Assembly (NCBI GenBank): GCA_913061285.1
Contig: CAJXVR010000025.1
Coordinates: 1 to 39,417, forward strand
Source of the DNA: an uncultured Verrucomicrobiota bacterium
GTDB lineage: Bacteria > Verrucomicrobiota > Verrucomicrobiia > Limisphaerales > AAA164-E04
Reading direction: 5' to 3'
DNA: 39,417 nucleotides
Shown here: in pieces, positions 26,799 to 35,681 of the stretch
Layout of the letters: every line of letters begins with the position of its first letter
Position numbering within the stretch: the stretch's first letter is position 1
Program-made: the position numbers and the translations under genes
The notes under the pieces: generated by a model
The model's input: the letters and a program-made list of their open reading frames with translations, nothing else
What the model was told of the DNA's origin: nothing
The model's database searches: none

Positions 26799-27668
26799 CT
26801 AACCCGTCCGCACAGTCATCACCGAACATCGAATCTCCGCAAGTACGCGCTCCGCTGTCGAACCGAGAAAAAGCTCCTTCAAAGACTTCCTTCCGTGAGT
26901 CCCCAGCACAACCAAATCAGCCTGAACCTTCTTCGCGCAATCCACAATACCAAGCCCGTTGCTGGATGCGGCATGAAGAATGATCTTATCCGACTCGTGC
27001 CCAGCCGTTTCAAGCGCCTCTTCCATTCGATTTCGTAGCGTAGCCAAATAGGCCTGCTTCAAATGGGGACTGGATGCCTCAGCCGGAGCCCGATAATGCA
27101 ATTGTAGCCAGGGCGCTCGAAACACGTGAACAAACTCCACCTCCGCCCCACACATTGCCGCGATCGAAACAGCCTCATCAATCACTTGGCGGGTGGCATC
27201 AGAAAAATCCAGACAAGCCACAACCTTCTTCAACGGGAACGGTCGCTTGGATTGATTGACCAGGAGCACACGACCAGCAAAGGTTCGCACGCAGCTACCT
27301 GCAACGGTCCCCAGTCCGCCCCGTGAGTGCGATTCGCCCCTCACCCCGAGGATCAGCAGATCATGTTCTTTCGCCTGAGTCGTCAGATCGGCCGCCGCAT
27401 CCCCCGAAGAACAAGTTAGATCCCACTTCGTATCAAACCCCTCCCGCCGGACCCATGCCAAGACTTCCTCCCTATCACGAGCTTCACGCTCCTCCTCACT
27501 TATCGACGCCTCGTTCCCATAACCAACAAATTCGCGCACATGGTGAAGCTTGACCTCAAGGCCAGCAACCTTACTCAGGAGTGCGGCACAGTGCAGCGTT
27601 TGCGCTGCGTGTTGAGAGAGATCGACTCCCACTAATGCCGATCGAATCCGATTCGTATTCTTATTCAT
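26799..27668 (-). CDS. Universal stress protein, tandem UspA domains
   Basis: 289 residues, cytoplasmic. Two UspA domains: residues ~8-145, starting RSALVGVDLSQHA and ending VLLVNQS, and ~150-288, starting KVVACLDFSDATRQV and ending VMTVRTG. The second keeps the ATP-binding G-x2-G-x9-G(S) pattern (GTHGRKSLKELFLGSTAE); the first is similar (GVRGESHSRGGLGTVAGS). UspA proteins raise survival under starvation, energy loss or low oxygen. It heads the CBM48-ATPase-ldhA-gpx run, about 95 bases after the eRF1-like gene. Confidence 0.93.
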   Translation of the reverse strand: MNKNTNRIRSALVGVDLSQHAAQTLHCAALLSKVAGLEVKLHHVREFVGYGNEASISEEEREARDREEVLAWVRREGFDTKWDLTCSSGDAAADLTTQAKEHDLLILGVRGESHSRGGLGTVAGSCVRTFAGRVLLVNQSKRPFPLKKVVACLDFSDATRQVIDEAVSIAAMCGAEVEFVHVFRAPWLQLHYRAPAEASSPHLKQAYLATLRNRMEEALETAGHESDKIILHAASSNGLGIVDCAKKVQADLVVLGTHGRKSLKELFLGSTAERVLAEIRCSVMTVRTG

Positions 27669-27763
27669 AGTCTCGGTCGTCCTAACTAACCCCTTGCAAT
27701 CGTCACTCTTTTACAAAAGCTTTTCCTGTTCACCGTGCTATAGACTCCCCCACCAGAAGGGAA

Positions 27764-28261
27764 TCATCGTTTTAGAATGCAAGCCACTCCCCCAGGCAAT
27801 GCCGATGCGGAGGGTCCGTCCAGGATATCGATCTCACACCCTTGATTTTCCGCCAGAACAATCATTTCTTCTTTCACATCAAAACGCTGGCTCACCTCGC
27901 CGCCACAAACAGAACAAATCTCGCCATCTGGCAAACAGGGAGACGTTGCCAGACACTCGCGGCATTCCCATCCGAGGTCAGGAGCAAACGCCGCACTGAA
28001 ACACAAGCGGGCAACGCGGAGCCTACAGAGCGCCAAATAGCAGTCGGAGACCCCGGCCACGGCACCTCGATGATCTCCCTCGTATTTCGGAACTAGCCGG
28101 CAGGCCTCTGAGATCGCTGTTTGATGAAACCCCACCAATTGACCATCGCTCGCAGCTCCAGTATTTGAGATCAAATCGTTCACCTGCACCTCTAAGAATC
28201 TAGCAGAAGGGCTCGCCCGGTGTCTGGCTCGCTCTTGCCAACCCCTTACCTTCGATTGCAC
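27764..28261 (-). CDS. eRF1 domain-3-like protein (bacterial release-factor-like), N-terminally short
   Basis: 165 residues from GTG 28259-28261, preceded directly by an in-frame TGA. The body looks like the C-terminal domain of archaeal/eukaryotic release factor 1 and bacterial baeRF proteins: GAVAGVSDCYLALCRLRVARL, a zinc ribbon (CRECLATSPC...CSVCGGEV), and EEMIVLAENQGCEIDIL...LPGGVACILKR, equal to the family ending GGIAAILRY. The catalytic and decoding domains expected upstream (full proteins are ~350-420 residues) are missing. Upstream frames show no clear rest, so it is either a decayed gene or a true stand-alone domain. baeRF proteins are thought to act on stalled or hibernating ribosomes, which would suit the stress genes that follow. 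Confidence 0.7.
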   Translation of the reverse strand: MQSKVRGWQERARHRASPSARFLEVQVNDLISNTGAASDGQLVGFHQTAISEACRLVPKYEGDHRGAVAGVSDCYLALCRLRVARLCFSAAFAPDLGWECRECLATSPCLPDGEICSVCGGEVSQRFDVKEEMIVLAENQGCEIDILDGPSASALPGGVACILKR

Positions 28262-28893
28262 TCAAGCGGAGGGCAGACAGGAACATAGCAAATCGGATCC
28301 TGATCCCCATTCTTCAATATTCGTTCTACCATAGACCGAATCGGAGCAGCAGCCCCCTGTTTTCTCCAATCGGTTCATCCTAGTCCGAAAGGGCTACTCA
28401 CGATAGACGATCGCCGGAGCCTACCGACCTCAATCCGCGGACAGACCCGACCTGCATCACATATTCGACTCAGAGGATGTTGCCCGAGAAGGTAATATTC
28501 GCCGCGTGTCGGGTTTACTTACCGTGTCGCAAGCTTCAGTCTGCTCTTAGAAACAACCGCTCGTAGAATCTCTCGCGAGGGACCATTTCCCGCCGGAAAG
28601 GACTCGACGTCATAATCACTGAAATCGGAGAACGAGTATTCGCTGACGTTGAAGCAATCTTCCCCCGTAGATAGTGAACATTCTTGATCATCAAGAAACG
28701 GTTTTAACAATCAAAACCATCAGCTCTGCCCCGTCCGAGCGCGGCCGCAGCTACGTTCCAGACCGCCGTTGACGCTTCTTTGAATCCACAAGAGAAACAA
28801 CATCCAGCCGCTACAGATTCGATCCGTTCTCGAAATTACAATAGTCATTGACCAGGGATCAGAACGCCATGCTAAGGTCGCCCCAGCATCATC
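28262..28893. other. Divergent spacer, gene-poor
   Basis: It separates the minus-strand stress run from the plus-strand glycosidase and must hold both promoters. A short minus frame at 28519-28710 has no known motif. In a frame offset from the eRF1-like gene, ATG GTA GAA near 28345 encodes MVERILKNGDQDPICYVPVC before a stop, possibly a trace of lost N-terminal coding. Nothing else seen. Confidence 0.35.
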
Positions 28894-28899
28894 GTGCCT

Positions 28900-30789
28900 A
28901 TGCGTAAGAAAACTCTCATTTCCTCGATCGTGGTCCTCTTCGTCTCGGCGGCAACGGTCACCTTGAACAGCCAAACACCACTCGCACCTAGACCACAGAA
29001 CGCGACCCAGTTTCTCGAGAAGCAATTCTCAGGAAGTCATGCCCATTGCTCTACCCCCGATTTCTCAAATCAAGCTAAGGTCTTCGTTGAAGCCTTACAG
29101 CGTATGGGAGTTGATGATGCAACCCTCAGCTCGAGCGAGCTCGGAGAGCCTAGCATCACTTTCATCAAGGATTCCTCCATTCCCTTTGAAGGCTATTCGA
29201 TTCATTCAAAGGACGATGTTCTCAGGGTGAAAGCGTCATCCCCGCAAGGCCTCGCCTACAGCATCAGTAGCCTCCTTCAACTTGTTGTCGTTGAGGATGG
29301 CGAAGCCCATTGGCCTCAAGTATCCATCGAAGATCAACCGGACGTCGCCTATCGCAGCTTCATGATCGATATGGGCCGCAATCCTCACCCACCAAAAATC
29401 CTGCGGCACGTCGTTGATATGATGTGGTTTAGCAAGGCCAATTATCTTCACCTTCACTTGACCGATGATCAACTCTTCTCTTGGCCATCCACGGCATATC
29501 CCAATCTCTCGAGTGACAGAGCAGGTTGGAACATCGACGACTTTCAAGCCCTTGAAGCGTATTCGCAAGCCCGAGGCGTGACCATTGTCCCAGAAATTGA
29601 CGTTCCCGGGCACTCCACAATCTTACGCCGAGAATACCCCGAAATATTTGGTAAGACGACTACCGTGCTAGCCAATAGCAGCACAGCACAGCAAGGAATT
29701 GAAACCCTGATCACGGAATTCCTGAGTGTCTTCAAGGCGACGCCGTACGTTCATATCGGAGGGGATGAAGCGGGAGGCGTATCAGCAGAGGATCAACGAG
29801 ACTTCATCAACCGACTCAATCAATTTGTAAGGTCTCAAGGAAAACGGACAATCGTTTGGGAGGGCCCACATCTTGGCAAAGGGGCCAACAAAATCGCCGA
29901 GGATGTGATTCACATGAATTGGCGAACGATTAACTTTCCCGCCCAACAAATGCTCGATGCAGGTTACAAGGTAATCAACGCTGCCTGGGATCCTCTCTAC
30001 ATCGTCGATCACTATCCACGCACGATGTTCACCGCAGTCGAAGTCAAACGATGCTACGAATGGAATCCGCAACGCTTCGCCCATATAAATCATGAGATTC
30101 CGACCTTTGAAACACCCCATATGACGGACACGGCAGAGGGCATTATCGGCTATTGCATGCCATGGTGGGAAGGTCGGGCGGAAAACCTGCTCCCGCTTTG
30201 CCTCCCCCGATTCATGGCAGTCTCGAGCGCCGCCTGGAATCGCTCTGGCGAAAACGATTTTAATGAGTTCCAACAGCGATGCTCGCGAAGCCTGGCAAGA
30301 CTTGAAAGCATCTCGGGTTTCGCGCTTCCCGCCCTCCCGTTCGCAAGGGAAAACTCACAATGGCTCAATCGGGCCTACAAAGGCAAAGTCACTCCCTCCC
30401 AGGGGGCTTCTCAACCACACTTCGGCCCTGATCGATTGACGAACGGAATCACTGATCAATTTGACCACTTTCTGGGCTTTCCCACTCAACCAAGTCCCCT
30501 CGAGATTCTCATTGAACTAGTAAGCCCAGCCGAATTGAGTCGAATCGTCATTTATGAACGCGCCGTCGGAAAGAGCTACGAAGTCTACGATCTTTTTGCT
30601 TCGAGTGATGGGATCGCCTTCGAAAAGATAGGTAGCGCCGGCAAAGGAAGTCGAGGGGAGATAAATTACGTCGAACATACCTTTCCGAAAAAGAGAATTC
30701 ACACGATCAAAATCGCCACCCAGGGCTGCCACGGATTGACCTTTCCCAGCTTCAGTCGCTTGACGGAAGTGATGGCCTTCGAAAACTAA
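28900..30789 (+). CDS. GH20 beta-N-acetylhexosaminidase with C-terminal discoidin-like domain
   Basis: 629 residues from ATG 28900 (GTG 28894 is also in frame). The signal peptide MRKKTLISSIVVLFVSAATV indicates export. A GH20b-type N-terminal domain (~30-145; DDVLRVKASSPQGLAYSISS) precedes the TIM-barrel catalytic domain: YRSFMIDMGRNPHPP, YLHLHLTDDQLFSWPS, VPEIDVPGHST and HIGGDEAGG, with the catalytic Asp289-Glu290 pair of substrate-assisted hydrolysis. It removes terminal GlcNAc/GalNAc. The last ~130 residues (SQPHFGPDRLTNGITDQFDHFLGF...) look like an F5/8 type C/discoidin carbohydrate-binding domain. The sialidase 1.2 kb downstream suggests joint attack on sialylated glycans. Confidence 0.93.
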   Translation: MRKKTLISSIVVLFVSAATVTLNSQTPLAPRPQNATQFLEKQFSGSHAHCSTPDFSNQAKVFVEALQRMGVDDATLSSSELGEPSITFIKDSSIPFEGYSIHSKDDVLRVKASSPQGLAYSISSLLQLVVVEDGEAHWPQVSIEDQPDVAYRSFMIDMGRNPHPPKILRHVVDMMWFSKANYLHLHLTDDQLFSWPSTAYPNLSSDRAGWNIDDFQALEAYSQARGVTIVPEIDVPGHSTILRREYPEIFGKTTTVLANSSTAQQGIETLITEFLSVFKATPYVHIGGDEAGGVSAEDQRDFINRLNQFVRSQGKRTIVWEGPHLGKGANKIAEDVIHMNWRTINFPAQQMLDAGYKVINAAWDPLYIVDHYPRTMFTAVEVKRCYEWNPQRFAHINHEIPTFETPHMTDTAEGIIGYCMPWWEGRAENLLPLCLPRFMAVSSAAWNRSGENDFNEFQQRCSRSLARLESISGFALPALPFARENSQWLNRAYKGKVTPSQGASQPHFGPDRLTNGITDQFDHFLGFPTQPSPLEILIELVSPAELSRIVIYERAVGKSYEVYDLFASSDGIAFEKIGSAGKGSRGEINYVEHTFPKKRIHTIKIATQGCHGLTFPSFSRLTEVMAFEN

Positions 30790-30958
30790 GAAGCATCGAC
30801 CGTTCACCGCTCTAAAAATGATCGACTACCTAGGCAAAAGGAAAAAGAGGAGTCTTGATGGCATCGAGATTTATTGACGTGGGTACTTGGTTGCGAGATT
30901 AGAATGATGGCATGAGTAACCGAAGAAAAGACAGCACGGACTTCCCTCGAGAACGCCG

Positions 30959-31942
30959 ATGAAGCTCGTAGGCACAACATCGTGGCTTCGCCCCCTCTTC
31001 ACGCTGGCCCTATTGAGTGCCGCCCTCGTTTTCATATTGAGCGAACGAAGCCTGCAAGCGCTCTTTCAAGTGAAAGACAGCGCCTTTTTTTCCGCCTTCA
31101 CTCTAGGATTGGTCGTCCAACTAACGATCGCTCTCCGATGGGCCTCGATCTCGCCACTCTTCGGATTCAAGATTCCCTACCGATTCTATTTCTCCTGGAC
31201 CCTCGCAGGAAACTTCGCCAGCGCATTCTTTCCTCGCACCCTGGAGGGGAATTCCTTGCGGACGATTTGGCTAAGCATTCCGATCGCCGGAAGCAACGAA
31301 GACGAGCACGCGAATGCACGACGCTGGCGAGCTGAGACGACGCTCCGATGGGACCGTACCCTAATGACGGCAGCACTACTGCTGATCGGTTTTCCATCGC
31401 TCCTGGCATTGCCGACGTTCCAATTCCCACCCTCAATAGCGGCTCCGGCACGAACGGCCATCACCGTGTTGATTGTCGGGAGCCTCGCACTCTTGATCAC
31501 CTCGGTTCGCTCTGAGAAATCCCGATTCGGCGGGAACATCCGAAAAGCAAAGGATCAAACGATCAAAGCCGGATTGACGGCTTTCACACGACCATGGCTC
31601 AGCGGCTTCCACGGACTCCTCGCAATCTTCATCCAATTGCTTCGCTGCCAGGCCCTCTGGCTCTTAGCTCAGGGCCTTCAAATCGATCTTGGCGGTTCTG
31701 AAGCCATTGATCTAATCGTTTTTTCTAGCGTCATTACCTTGATCCCAATTTCCCTAAATGGCGCCGGAACCCGCGAATTCGTCTTTGCCGCCTACTTTCA
31801 TTCGCAAGGTTGGGACCCTATCGACGGCGCGCTGCTTGGGATTATCTGTACTGGGGTCGAAACCTTGGTTTCGCTTTGTGGATCGATCAGTTTTTTTCGC
31901 ATCATGAATTCCTTCCGCGTCTCCGCTCCGGTAAAACGCTGA
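30959..31942 (+). CDS. Flippase-like membrane protein (LPG-synthase TM / YbhN / UPF0104 family)
   Basis: 327 residues with about eight membrane helices. Early motifs RWASISPLFGFKIPYRFYFSW and GNFASAFFPRTLEGNSLR match the lysylphosphatidylglycerol-synthase transmembrane region family, here without the soluble transferase domain. The late stretch ITLIPISLNGAGTREFVFAAYF carries the family's P-x-S-x-x-G-x-G-x-R-E signature. Members are proposed to move or modify lipid-linked molecules; the substrate is unknown. It lies between GH20 and sialidase genes on the same strand, possibly by chance. No clear ribosome site. Confidence 0.85.
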   Translation: MKLVGTTSWLRPLFTLALLSAALVFILSERSLQALFQVKDSAFFSAFTLGLVVQLTIALRWASISPLFGFKIPYRFYFSWTLAGNFASAFFPRTLEGNSLRTIWLSIPIAGSNEDEHANARRWRAETTLRWDRTLMTAALLLIGFPSLLALPTFQFPPSIAAPARTAITVLIVGSLALLITSVRSEKSRFGGNIRKAKDQTIKAGLTAFTRPWLSGFHGLLAIFIQLLRCQALWLLAQGLQIDLGGSEAIDLIVFSSVITLIPISLNGAGTREFVFAAYFHSQGWDPIDGALLGIICTGVETLVSLCGSISFFRIMNSFRVSAPVKR

Positions 31943-32031
31943 AAACCGCGTGGCAAGGCATTCTCACCTTTCCCCCCGAAAAGAGGGTTGATTATTATTC
32001 TTCGAGTAAGACATGCTCCACGGATCATCCT

Positions 32032-33192
32032 ATGAAACGCCTCACTCTATTTGCAGCCATCGCAAACTTTGTTCTCCACTTCGCCGTTGATACAGCCGCG
32101 AAAGAGATGAAACTAGACGGAGCATTGAGCCCCTACCTCGAGCCGGCCATTTTAGAATTCGCCCCGTTATTTGAAACCGAACGCTTTCCTAATATTGTCG
32201 TCAGCCGAAAAGGCACACTGATCGCAACCTTCGGTTCCCAAGCAGTCCGCAGCAAACGAAGCACTGACGGAGGAACGACTTGGTCCGATGAGATTATCAT
32301 TGCCGAGCCTGGATTCCATGGCGGCGGCACTACTGTTGATGAACGGTCTGGAGATATCTTGGCCTTCGTCGAAGACCAACATCCTCCTGCACCATTAACC
32401 ATTTATCGAAGTCAAGACGACGGACTCACCTGGCAAGCGGAACGCCCGGAGCTCATTGCCGATAGTCGAGGCAACCTTCCCTCCATGCACATGAACGAAC
32501 ATGGCATTACCCTGCGTCGTGGTGCTCACAAAGGCAGACTCATTCGCCCTTCACGATTCTACGGCAAGCAAAACAAACGAGAAGAATGGCCAACCCACTA
32601 CACCAGTGCCATCTATAGTGACGACGGAGGAAGGCGGTGGACAACCAGTGCCCCGTTTCCCGAACAGGGCACCGGAGAGGCAGCTGTGGCAGAACTCACG
32701 GATGGAACGCTCTACTACAACTCCCGAGTCCACTGGGAGAAGCGACCAAACAACCTTCGTCGCCGGTCCGCACTGAGCTCCGATGGCGGCCAAACGTGGA
32801 AACAGTGGCAAATCGTCGATATCCTTCCGGACGGCCCGCAAGATACTAACTACGGCTGCATGGGGGGATTGACGAGGCTCAATATATTGGGGCGAGACAT
32901 TCTTGTTTATAGCAACTGTGATAGCCCTTCTGGGCGACATCACGGCACAATCTGGGCCAGCTTCGACGGGGGGAAAACGTGGCCGATCAAACGTCTTCTC
33001 TTCGAAGGTCGCTTCGCCTACTCATCACTCGCCTCCGGCCGTCCGGGAACGGTAACCGAAGGTTCCATCTATGCCCACTTTGAAGGAGGCACGACCGGCG
33101 CCTCCACCTTGGCTCGATTCAATCTCGCTTGGATCCTCGAAGGCGCCCAGACCGGGGATGGGACATTGCCAACTTTCTCTACCAACAAGTAG
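32032..33192 (+). CDS. Exo-alpha-sialidase (GH33-like, BNR/Asp-box)
   Basis: 386 residues from ATG 32032 (MKRLTLFAAIANFVLHF, a signal peptide); a longer frame from 31810 overlaps the previous gene and is rejected. A six-bladed propeller enzyme that removes terminal sialic acid. Asp boxes S-x-D-x-G-x-x-W recur: STDGGTTWSDE, SQDDGLTWQAE, SDDGGRRWTTS, SSDGGQTWKQW, SFDGGKTWPIK. RFPNIVVSRKGTLIATF stands where sialidases have the F/YRIP strand with an active-site Arg, and FAYSSLASGRPGTVTEGSIYAHFEGG gives the Tyr/Glu region. Catalytic details cannot be proved by eye. Located ~90 bases after the flippase-like gene, likely co-transcribed. Confidence 0.88.
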   Translation: MKRLTLFAAIANFVLHFAVDTAAKEMKLDGALSPYLEPAILEFAPLFETERFPNIVVSRKGTLIATFGSQAVRSKRSTDGGTTWSDEIIIAEPGFHGGGTTVDERSGDILAFVEDQHPPAPLTIYRSQDDGLTWQAERPELIADSRGNLPSMHMNEHGITLRRGAHKGRLIRPSRFYGKQNKREEWPTHYTSAIYSDDGGRRWTTSAPFPEQGTGEAAVAELTDGTLYYNSRVHWEKRPNNLRRRSALSSDGGQTWKQWQIVDILPDGPQDTNYGCMGGLTRLNILGRDILVYSNCDSPSGRHHGTIWASFDGGKTWPIKRLLFEGRFAYSSLASGRPGTVTEGSIYAHFEGGTTGASTLARFNLAWILEGAQTGDGTLPTFSTNK

Positions 33193-33297
33193 TGTTAGAT
33201 CGTCAAATCCAGGCTCAACCAGCCTTTTCTTTCGTAGGACAAGTCATCTCACTGTGATGAGATACGTACAGATCGGGCACGATTCGGCGCTCTCAGA

Positions 33298-33957
33298 TCA
33301 CTCCGACTGCGGAATCACGCGATAACGCTTGCCCTCGCTATCTACCCAGACGTCCTCTCGTTCTTGTTTAAGGAGACGTGTCATCGGCACATCACTTGTT
33401 CTAGCATCATTGATGCGCATCAGAATGGGAACAATCAAGGTGACAAGCACCACCAGAATCGAATTCACAATCATCGAACGAATGAACAACTCTGAGTCAA
33501 CGATTTCCCATAAGAGCCCCAGCCCTTGAACTACTAAGATACCTATCAACACCGGCCCCACAACAAAGACCCAGCGATGAGTCGGCGACAGATTCGGTAG
33601 GCAAAGAAGAAATCCGTGAGCAAAGGCGACGGCTAAGACAATTGATGTCATACTCGTTCGCCAATAGTTCACGTCGCTCGCCTCCGCCCATACACCGCCA
33701 ATGACGAACAGGGCAGCAGCACAAGCGAGACCAATCCCGAAGCCCCCGAGAATTCGCTGACGACGCACTTCAATAAACGCCGCAGAGGACATGGAACAAA
33801 TACTTGCCGCAGAAATAGTCAGAGTTGTGACCAAGACCTTCGCCTGAAACTCGCCAAATTCTCCGGTCAACACCGAAACGATCGCGACACAGGCCGTCGC
33901 AATGAGAAATCCGATAAAGATTCTTAGTAGTGTGCGTTTCAATTCATTCGATTTCAT
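33298..33957 (-). CDS. Membrane protein of unknown function
   Basis: 219 residues from ATG 33957 (MKSNELKRTLLRIFIGF), which has AGGGAGA just upstream; a frame to 34005 adds an unlikely start. About six hydrophobic helices, then a soluble tail with RLLKQEREDVWVDSEGKRYRVIPQSE. No family recognised. Convergent with the sialidase and divergent from the Lnt-like gene. Confidence 0.7.
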   Translation of the reverse strand: MKSNELKRTLLRIFIGFLIATACVAIVSVLTGEFGEFQAKVLVTTLTISAASICSMSSAAFIEVRRQRILGGFGIGLACAAALFVIGGVWAEASDVNYWRTSMTSIVLAVAFAHGFLLCLPNLSPTHRWVFVVGPVLIGILVVQGLGLLWEIVDSELFIRSMIVNSILVVLVTLIVPILMRINDARTSDVPMTRLLKQEREDVWVDSEGKRYRVIPQSE

Positions 33958-34129
33958 AGCTCTCCCTTTCTGCTTTGACGACAAGCCTACCGTCATCGTC
34001 ACCATCCTCCCAAATCGATAGTCTCAATCCTGACATCGCTCTAATCAATGCTCCGAGGTTCCCACAGCCAAGCGGACTACCAACCATTGCACGAATAGGG
34101 ATGTACGCTACGGTTCTAGTAGGTATCCA

Positions 34130-35587
34130 ATGCCCCTAACCGTCACCCCGCAAACCAACGCGACGCGTATGAGTGATGAAGCGATAGAATCAAAACCCTC
34201 GCCGGACCTCCACCCGTCTCGCGTTCCGAGAAATTTTACCCAAGCTCTCTCTTGGATGGGTATCGCAATCTGTGCCTTCGGTCTCGCTCATTCCTTCCAA
34301 TACGCCGTCCCCCTCCTCCTTTGTTATCTTGTCGCCCTCTATCAACTCAGCCGACTAGGCAGCAGTCGATTGAGTTTTTATGCCGGCTTTCTGGTTGGCA
34401 CGGTTTCGTACGCCATGCACCTGACCTTCTTCTGGAATATCTTTGGCCCCGCAGCAATCTTGCTTTGGATGATTCTCGGCTTTTGGATTGGGCTTTTCGT
34501 ATTGATTTCTCATCAACTACAGAGTTGGCCAAACAAGGTTCTCACACTCCTTCCCCTTACTCTGCTTTGGCTTGGACTCGAGTACTTCCGCTGCGAACTC
34601 TACCCGCTGAAATTTAGCTGGCTAACAGTTGGGTCGAGATTCGTTGAACAGTCTTTCTGGGGAACGGCCCATCTAGGAGTTTATGGCACCGGCGCGCTAG
34701 TGGCTCTCGCTGCGGCCTATATATCCAGTCAGCCAGAACGGAGAACGTTCGTCAGCCTGATTGCTTCAACGGCAATCCTAGGATTCGCTGGGTTCATTTC
34801 TAAGCCTTCCGAACCCACTGCCCTCGAACTAAAACACCCCGTACATGTCGGAGGCATTCAACTCGAATTCCCCAGCGAAAGAGAAATCATACGACAACTC
34901 AACAGCCTCGTTAATGCGCACCCTGAGGTCGAACTTCTCGTCCTAAGTGAATACACGATTGATACGGCGCCAAGCACCAGCCTCCTAGACTGGTGTCGCG
35001 CCAACAAGAAACACCTTATCCTCGGAGGCAAACAAGCGATCAATAACACTCAGTACCGCAATACAGCCTTCGTCATCGGACCTAGGGGAAAAATCGTGTT
35101 CACGCAGGCAAAATCCGAACCAATTCAATTCTTCGACGACGGAGAGCCCGCTCAATCGCAAAAACTCTGGGACTCACCTTGGGGTAAAATTGGCATCGCA
35201 ATTTGCTATGATCTCAGTTTTAGCCGAGTCATCGATGAACTCATCAGACAGGGGGCACAAATTCTCATCATTCCTACCATGGACGTCGTCGCATGGGGCG
35301 AGAGAGAACACAGACTCCACGCCAAAATCGCTCCAGCAAGAGCGCAGGAGTACCAGGTTCCCATCTTCCGCCTGGCTTCCTCGGGCATTTCGCAATCAGT
35401 CACCGCTCAGGGAACCATCGCGGCAGCGGCACCGTTTCCGGGACAAGGGGCCTTTATTGTCGATACCATACAGGCGTCCGACCAAGGAAGATTGCCCATT
35501 GATCGATGGATCGCCGCCCCCTCATCACTCCTCGCGCTAGCGGCTTGCCTCTTTCTAGGCCTGCAAAAAGCACGCCACTTGCGATAG
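34130..35587 (+). CDS. lnt: Apolipoprotein N-acyltransferase-like protein
   Basis: 485 residues. The N-terminal ~200 residues have about six membrane helices, as in Lnt. Residues ~240-460 form a periplasmic carbon-nitrogen hydrolase (nitrilase) domain with the Glu-Lys-Cys triad Glu274 (LVLSEYTID), Lys328 (FTQAKSEP) and Cys359 (IAICYDLSF). A last helix (SLLALAACLFLGL) follows. Lnt adds the third acyl chain to lipoproteins at the outer face of the inner membrane. GFWIGLFVLISHQLQSW and WLGLEYFRCELYPLKFSWLTVGSRF fit the family. The essential-lysine loop differs from the classical FGEYxP pattern, so it may be a divergent paralogue; a main lnt elsewhere would support that. Confidence 0.82.
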   Translation: MPLTVTPQTNATRMSDEAIESKPSPDLHPSRVPRNFTQALSWMGIAICAFGLAHSFQYAVPLLLCYLVALYQLSRLGSSRLSFYAGFLVGTVSYAMHLTFFWNIFGPAAILLWMILGFWIGLFVLISHQLQSWPNKVLTLLPLTLLWLGLEYFRCELYPLKFSWLTVGSRFVEQSFWGTAHLGVYGTGALVALAAAYISSQPERRTFVSLIASTAILGFAGFISKPSEPTALELKHPVHVGGIQLEFPSEREIIRQLNSLVNAHPEVELLVLSEYTIDTAPSTSLLDWCRANKKHLILGGKQAINNTQYRNTAFVIGPRGKIVFTQAKSEPIQFFDDGEPAQSQKLWDSPWGKIGIAICYDLSFSRVIDELIRQGAQILIIPTMDVVAWGEREHRLHAKIAPARAQEYQVPIFRLASSGISQSVTAQGTIAAAAPFPGQGAFIVDTIQASDQGRLPIDRWIAAPSSLLALAACLFLGLQKARHLR

Positions 35588-35681
35588 CGCCCCAGAATTC
35601 TCATCAAATTTTCTGGAGCCGAGACCACTTTTTGTTTACAGCGTACGGAGCGTCCCCGGTTCAGGAGGCGAGAATACAACG

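Noticed and set aside
28519..28710. 63-codon minus frame considered as the lost N-terminus of the eRF1-like gene
   Set aside because: The translation shows no release-factor N-domain features and lies ~260 bases away with stops between.
31810..32031. Longer N-terminus for the sialidase
   Set aside because: It overlaps the preceding membrane-protein gene by over 130 bases and would bury the clear signal peptide that starts at 32032.
33193..33297. Possible terminator ATCTCA-CTGTGA-TGAGAT between convergent genes
   Set aside because: Only a six-base A/T-rich stem without a T run; too weak to call.
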